NCBI GenBank assembly: GCA_963724985.1
Contig: CAVRWV010000033.1
Coordinates: forward strand, 620,001-684,000
Direction of reading: 5' to 3'
From: JAJPJE01 sp963724985
GTDB taxonomy: Bacteria; Acidobacteriota; Terriglobia; Terriglobales; Acidobacteriaceae
DNA length: 64,000 nucleotides
Shown: positions 60,914-64,000 of the stretch, in pieces
Layout of the letters: every line of letters starts with the position of its first letter
Position numbering within the stretch: position 1 is the first letter of the stretch
Made by a program: the position numbers and the translations under genes
Notes under the pieces: generated by a model
Database searches by the model: none
The model's input: only the letters and a program-made list of their open reading frames with translations
What the model was told of the DNA's origin: nothing

Positions 60914-62785
60914 GTGGGAAATAACTCAACCCTTGAACCTTCAGTGCAGCCTGGCGCTCAGGCCATAGATCCGTCTTCTCATCGAACAAGTTTCGATGGA
61001 AACAGTCTCGGGACAGAAGCTGGATTCCGCATGGTCCTGGTATCGGCGCTGGCCGCAGTGATTGGCGTTCTGGCCGCCCTGATCGCCTACGTGCTCTATA
61101 ACCTCATTGGTTTCTTCACCAATGTAGCCTTCTTCCACCGGTTGTCCTGGAACTTCGTCAGCCCACGCTACAGCACCCTGGGTCTGTGGATCATCCTGAT
61201 CCCCGTGGTCGGCGGGCTCATTGTGGGCCTGATGGCGAAGTTTGGCTCGTCCAAGATTCGCGGCCATGGCATTCCGGAGGCGATGGAAGCCGTGCTCATC
61301 AACCGGAGCCGGATTGATCCCAAAGTCGCCATTCTGAAGCCGCTCTCGGCCGCCATTGCGATCGGAACTGGCGGACCGTTTGGCGCTGAAGGTCCAATCA
61401 TCCAGACCGGCGGAGCCATAGGCTCGCTCTTCGGGCAGGTACTTCATACCACGGCCGCCGAGCGCAAAGTGCTGCTCGCCTGTGGAGCAGCCGCTGGAAT
61501 GGCGGCGACGTTTAGTACTCCGATCGCTGGTGTCATTCTTGCGATCGAGTTGCTGCTGTTTGAGTTCAAGTCCCGGTCTTTCATCCCCCTCGTGATTGCC
61601 AGTACGCTGGCGACCAGCGTCCACATGATGCTCATGGGCCGGGGACCTATGTTCGTGGTTGGACCCACGGACTTCGAAATTCCCCACGCTTTGCCCTGGT
61701 ATCTGCTGCTTGGCGGGCTTTGCGGATTGGCAGCCGTTGGCTTTACCAAGCTGCTCTACGCGGTTGAGGATCTGTTTGAGAAGCTGCCAGTCGATGCCAT
61801 GTGGTGGCCGGCCATTGGCGCCCTTGGCCTGGGAATCATCGGGTACTTCGTTCCGCGAGTGCTTGGCGTTGGCTACGACACCATCTCCGATATCCTGACC
61901 GCCCGCCTCGCGCTGGAAGTCCTGCTGCTGGTGATGATCTTCAAGTCGCTGGCGCTCGTGATATCACTTGGCTCCGGCACCTCCGGAGGCTTGCTGGCGC
62001 CCATGTTCATGGCCAGCGCCGCCATGGGGTCGGCGTTCGCCATGATCGTGAATCACTTCGTTCCAGGTGCACACCTCGCGCCCGGAGCATTCGCTTTAGT
62101 CGCTATGGGCGCCGTTTTTGGGGCAGCTTCTCGGGCGACTTTCACTTTCATCATCTTTGCTTTCGAACTCACACGCGACTACAACTCGGTGCTGCCGCTG
62201 ATGCTGGTCAGCGTGATTGCCGACTCGATTGCCATGCTGATGCTGCGCAGTTCCATCATGACCGAGAAGCTGGCGCGACGCGGGTTGCGCATTCACCAAG
62301 ACTACGAAGCCGATGTCCTGCAGGTGGTGAGCGTCAGCGAGATCATGGATCGGGAGGTCCCAACCCTATACGAAGGTATAACTCTCCGCACTCTCGCCGA
62401 TCAAATCGCGAATCATGACCCCGCTGTGACCCGTCATCACGGAATCATTGTGACCGACGATCAAGGCCAACTTGTTGGAATCCTCACACGCGGTGATCTC
62501 ACGCGGGGACTGGTGCAAGATCCGAGTGGCGCGACGACCGCGCTGCAGGCGGCCTCACGAGCGCCGGTGGTTGCATATCCGGACGAGACGCTGCATGAGG
62601 CAGCCAATCGCATGCTCCGCCACGGCTATGGACGGCTTCCGGTAGTTTCCCGGAATAATCCAAAGAAAGTTGTTGGCTACCTTGGGCGCTCGCAGATTCT
62701 TGCTGCGCGCATGCGCAGGCTCGAAGAAGAGCATTTGCGGGAACCGGGCTGGATCGGCAGGTTTGGCAGGCAAACTCAGAGCTAA
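60914..62785 (+). CDS. CLC-type chloride channel/transporter with CBS domains
   Basis: 623 aa from GTG 60914. About ten TM helices. GTGGPFGAEGPIIQTGGAIGSLFG holds the gating Glu within GAEGP; LGSGTSGGLLAPMFMASAAMGSAFA is the second pore motif. C-terminal CBS pair at about 475-600 (VSVSEIMDREVPTLYEGITL, then DETLHEAANRMLRHGYGRLPVVSR). Classical GxEGP suggests Cl-, not the fluoride subclass. Its stop overlaps the S1C protease stop. Confidence 0.94.
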   Translation: MGNNSTLEPSVQPGAQAIDPSSHRTSFDGNSLGTEAGFRMVLVSALAAVIGVLAALIAYVLYNLIGFFTNVAFFHRLSWNFVSPRYSTLGLWIILIPVVGGLIVGLMAKFGSSKIRGHGIPEAMEAVLINRSRIDPKVAILKPLSAAIAIGTGGPFGAEGPIIQTGGAIGSLFGQVLHTTAAERKVLLACGAAAGMAATFSTPIAGVILAIELLLFEFKSRSFIPLVIASTLATSVHMMLMGRGPMFVVGPTDFEIPHALPWYLLLGGLCGLAAVGFTKLLYAVEDLFEKLPVDAMWWPAIGALGLGIIGYFVPRVLGVGYDTISDILTARLALEVLLLVMIFKSLALVISLGSGTSGGLLAPMFMASAAMGSAFAMIVNHFVPGAHLAPGAFALVAMGAVFGAASRATFTFIIFAFELTRDYNSVLPLMLVSVIADSIAMLMLRSSIMTEKLARRGLRIHQDYEADVLQVVSVSEIMDREVPTLYEGITLRTLADQIANHDPAVTRHHGIIVTDDQGQLVGILTRGDLTRGLVQDPSGATTALQAASRAPVVAYPDETLHEAANRMLRHGYGRLPVVSRNNPKKVVGYLGRSQILAARMRRLEEEHLREPGWIGRFGRQTQS

Positions 62786-63693
62786 TTGCCGGCTTTCTGC
62801 ATGGCGTTCTGCAGCAGCGGCTTCAACGACTCCGTGGTGATTCCGATGGTGCCCCCGGTGAAGCCGTCGATGTAGGCGGCGTTCACAGCGATTGCCTCGC
62901 CGTTCGAATTGAAGACCGGGCCTCCGCTGCCGCCCTGCGCGGTAGGTGCATCGTAGATCAGCTTCTCGCCGACGATGTCACTCACGTGACCGCAGGTGGA
63001 CGACGGACGAATCAGGTCGTGTTGAGCCAGGTCAGACGCAATCTCGATCGCATCCTTCTTGGAAGCCAGACGGCTGAACACGTTGTTCGGAGATTTGGCG
63101 AGCATGGCGGAAACGCCCAGCGGATATCCAACGACCACGACCGGATCTCCCGCGTTCGGTTTGTCAGGCGCCAATGCAATCGGGCGAATCTTCTTCATCA
63201 GCTCGGTCGGAGTAAAGCGCGCGACCGCGAGGTCCTGGTCGGGCGAAACCTGCACATCGAAAAGTGTGACCGACTTTGCCAGACTGGGGAAGAAGGCGAC
63301 CATTTTTTCGACGCGAGGCTTGGCGCCTCCATTGATGCGTGCTTCGTCATCCGGATCTTCGTACCAAGGTTGGACCACGTGGCGGTTGGTCGCAATCAGC
63401 CCATCCGCAATCACAAATCCGGTGCCGGATACTCGGGTTCGACGCACGTTTCGACTCAGGGACGAACTCGACGGGGTCATGCTATAGACGCTGTATATGT
63501 AGCAGATGGAGTCGCGGTGCTGTCGGAGTACCACAGACGGCATCGCCTGCTCCTGATGCAGGCGATCGATCTCAGACGAGAGATGGGCGATTTGATTCCG
63601 GAGTTCCGCTTCACCGCTGCGCGCGGGAAGGAATTGGAATCCCACCAGGCAAGCTAGAACAGCCGGCCCAACAAGCCGGATTAATCGCCACAT
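62782..63693 (-). CDS. Trypsin-like S1C serine protease, membrane-anchored
   Basis: 303 aa from ATG 63693 (MWRLIRLVGPAVLACLVGFQ). One N-terminal TM helix, then a coiled-coil-like stretch (LRNQIAHLSSEIDRLHQEQ). Protease core: GTGFVIADGLIATNRHVVQP (His), SPDQDLAVARF (Asp), TAQGGSGGPVFNSNGEAIAVN (Ser). It lacks a PDZ domain, unlike DegP/HtrA. Likely periplasmic quality control. Convergent with clc; stops overlap by 3 bp. Confidence 0.92.
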   Translation of the reverse strand: MWRLIRLVGPAVLACLVGFQFLPARSGEAELRNQIAHLSSEIDRLHQEQAMPSVVLRQHRDSICYIYSVYSMTPSSSSLSRNVRRTRVSGTGFVIADGLIATNRHVVQPWYEDPDDEARINGGAKPRVEKMVAFFPSLAKSVTLFDVQVSPDQDLAVARFTPTELMKKIRPIALAPDKPNAGDPVVVVGYPLGVSAMLAKSPNNVFSRLASKKDAIEIASDLAQHDLIRPSSTCGHVSDIVGEKLIYDAPTAQGGSGGPVFNSNGEAIAVNAAYIDGFTGGTIGITTESLKPLLQNAMQKAGN

Positions 63694-63835
63694 CAAGCAC
63701 CACCAGCGGATCCAGGAACTCGAGCGCGATCCGCCGAGACACAAGAAATCCGTATGACCTGATATTTGGTTTCTTACTAGTGGTGCAAAGATGCCTGAAG
63801 GCTACTGGAGATCGCGAACTGAGCCGCTTACGCGA

Positions 63836-64000
63836 TCAAACGCGCAGGAAAATGCGCTTCCGGTACAGGGGATAGAGCAGAGCCAGATTCAGCAGCACCA
63901 TCGTGACCGCATAGGCAAGCGATGCATGCACCGGCTGCAGAAATCCCGTGAAGATGTGATTGCCCCACTCGTGGACGGTGAAAACGCCGCCACCGGTATT
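63836..64000 (-). CDS. C-terminal end of a membrane acyltransferase-like protein (cut by window edge)
   Basis: Only the last 54 codons are inside the window: NTGGGVFTVHEWGNHIFTGF through SLAYAVTMVLLNLALLYPLYRKRIFLRV. The final helix followed by YRKRIFLRV recalls the C-terminus of heparan-alpha-glucosaminide N-acetyltransferase-like/DUF5009 membrane proteins. Assignment is tentative because of the short stretch. Confidence 0.5.
   Translation of the reverse strand, partial: NTGGGVFTVHEWGNHIFTGFLQPVHASLAYAVTMVLLNLALLYPLYRKRIFLRV

Overview
The window reads as a chromosomal segment of an Acidobacteriota (Terriglobia/Koribacter-like) bacterium, roughly 57-58 % G+C. That placement is an inference. 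It rests on the family mix: a PEP-CTERM protein, VCBS and Ig-like secreted proteins, a rhomboid-TPR fusion, CLC channels, zinc-ribbon/TPR proteins and several dispersed intergenic palindromes. No rRNA, tRNA, CRISPR array, integrase, transposase or phage gene was seen, so this is ordinary chromosome rather than a mobile island.

Layout. 1-5 kb: a truncated multi-pass membrane (sensor-like) gene, small secreted and membrane proteins, a SYLF protein and an RBBP9-like hydrolase. 5-12.5 kb: an electron-transfer cluster with etfA, two small membrane proteins, etfB and (divergent) ETF-quinone oxidoreductase, then bacterioferritin. Within it lie two overlooked micro-genes (8388-8555, 8855-9013), a helically phased TTTTGTC array and a 7-TM protein. 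12.7-16.5 kb: a PEP-CTERM protein, an intergenic region with a hyper-strong Shine-Dalgarno/18-codon ORF, and a VCBS/Ig-repeat secreted protein. 16.6-22.8 kb: an APC permease and a four-gene MacB-like efflux operon behind a TTGACA promoter containing a perfect 22-bp palindrome. 22.9-31.2 kb: alkyltransferase-like protein, TPR protein, CLC channel, NDH-2, universal stress protein, rhomboid-TPR and an orphan LolD-type ATPase. 31.3-44.9 kb: secreted Ig/LamG-like protein, DPP-IV peptidase, WalJ-type hydrolase, 3-hydroxybutyryl-CoA dehydrogenase, EamA and TauE transporters, Tat-exported multicopper oxidase, His-rich protein and a YraQ-like permease. 45.2-54.4 kb: Hsp15-like S4 protein, FHA + PP2C pair, ICMT-like enzyme, methionine aminopeptidase, LolE/LolD and ClpC. 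54.4-64 kb: TlpA + rhodanese pair, Tat-exported phosphoesterase, purB, MarR regulator, CLC-CBS channel, S1C protease and a truncated acyltransferase-like gene.

How genes work together. EtfAB with ETF-QO passes electrons from acyl-CoA dehydrogenases to quinone. The 3-hydroxybutyryl-CoA dehydrogenase and NDH-2 fit the same fatty-acid/respiratory theme. ClpC, Bfr, USP, ATL and the thiol proteins are housekeeping stress functions.

Most striking observation: at least eight otherwise well-conserved genes are each split by a single-base frame change (etfB, the PEP-CTERM gene, walJ, 3HB-CoA dehydrogenase, multicopper oxidase, its downstream secreted protein, the YraQ permease, clpC). Seven carry one extra base and one lacks a base. 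etfB and walJ break at the same octamer. Indel errors in the assembly are the simplest reading, but the bias is worth checking. The best candidates for undescribed biology are the 13.6-13.9 kb micro-ORF/RNA element and the 8.4-10 kb micropeptide/7-TM locus.
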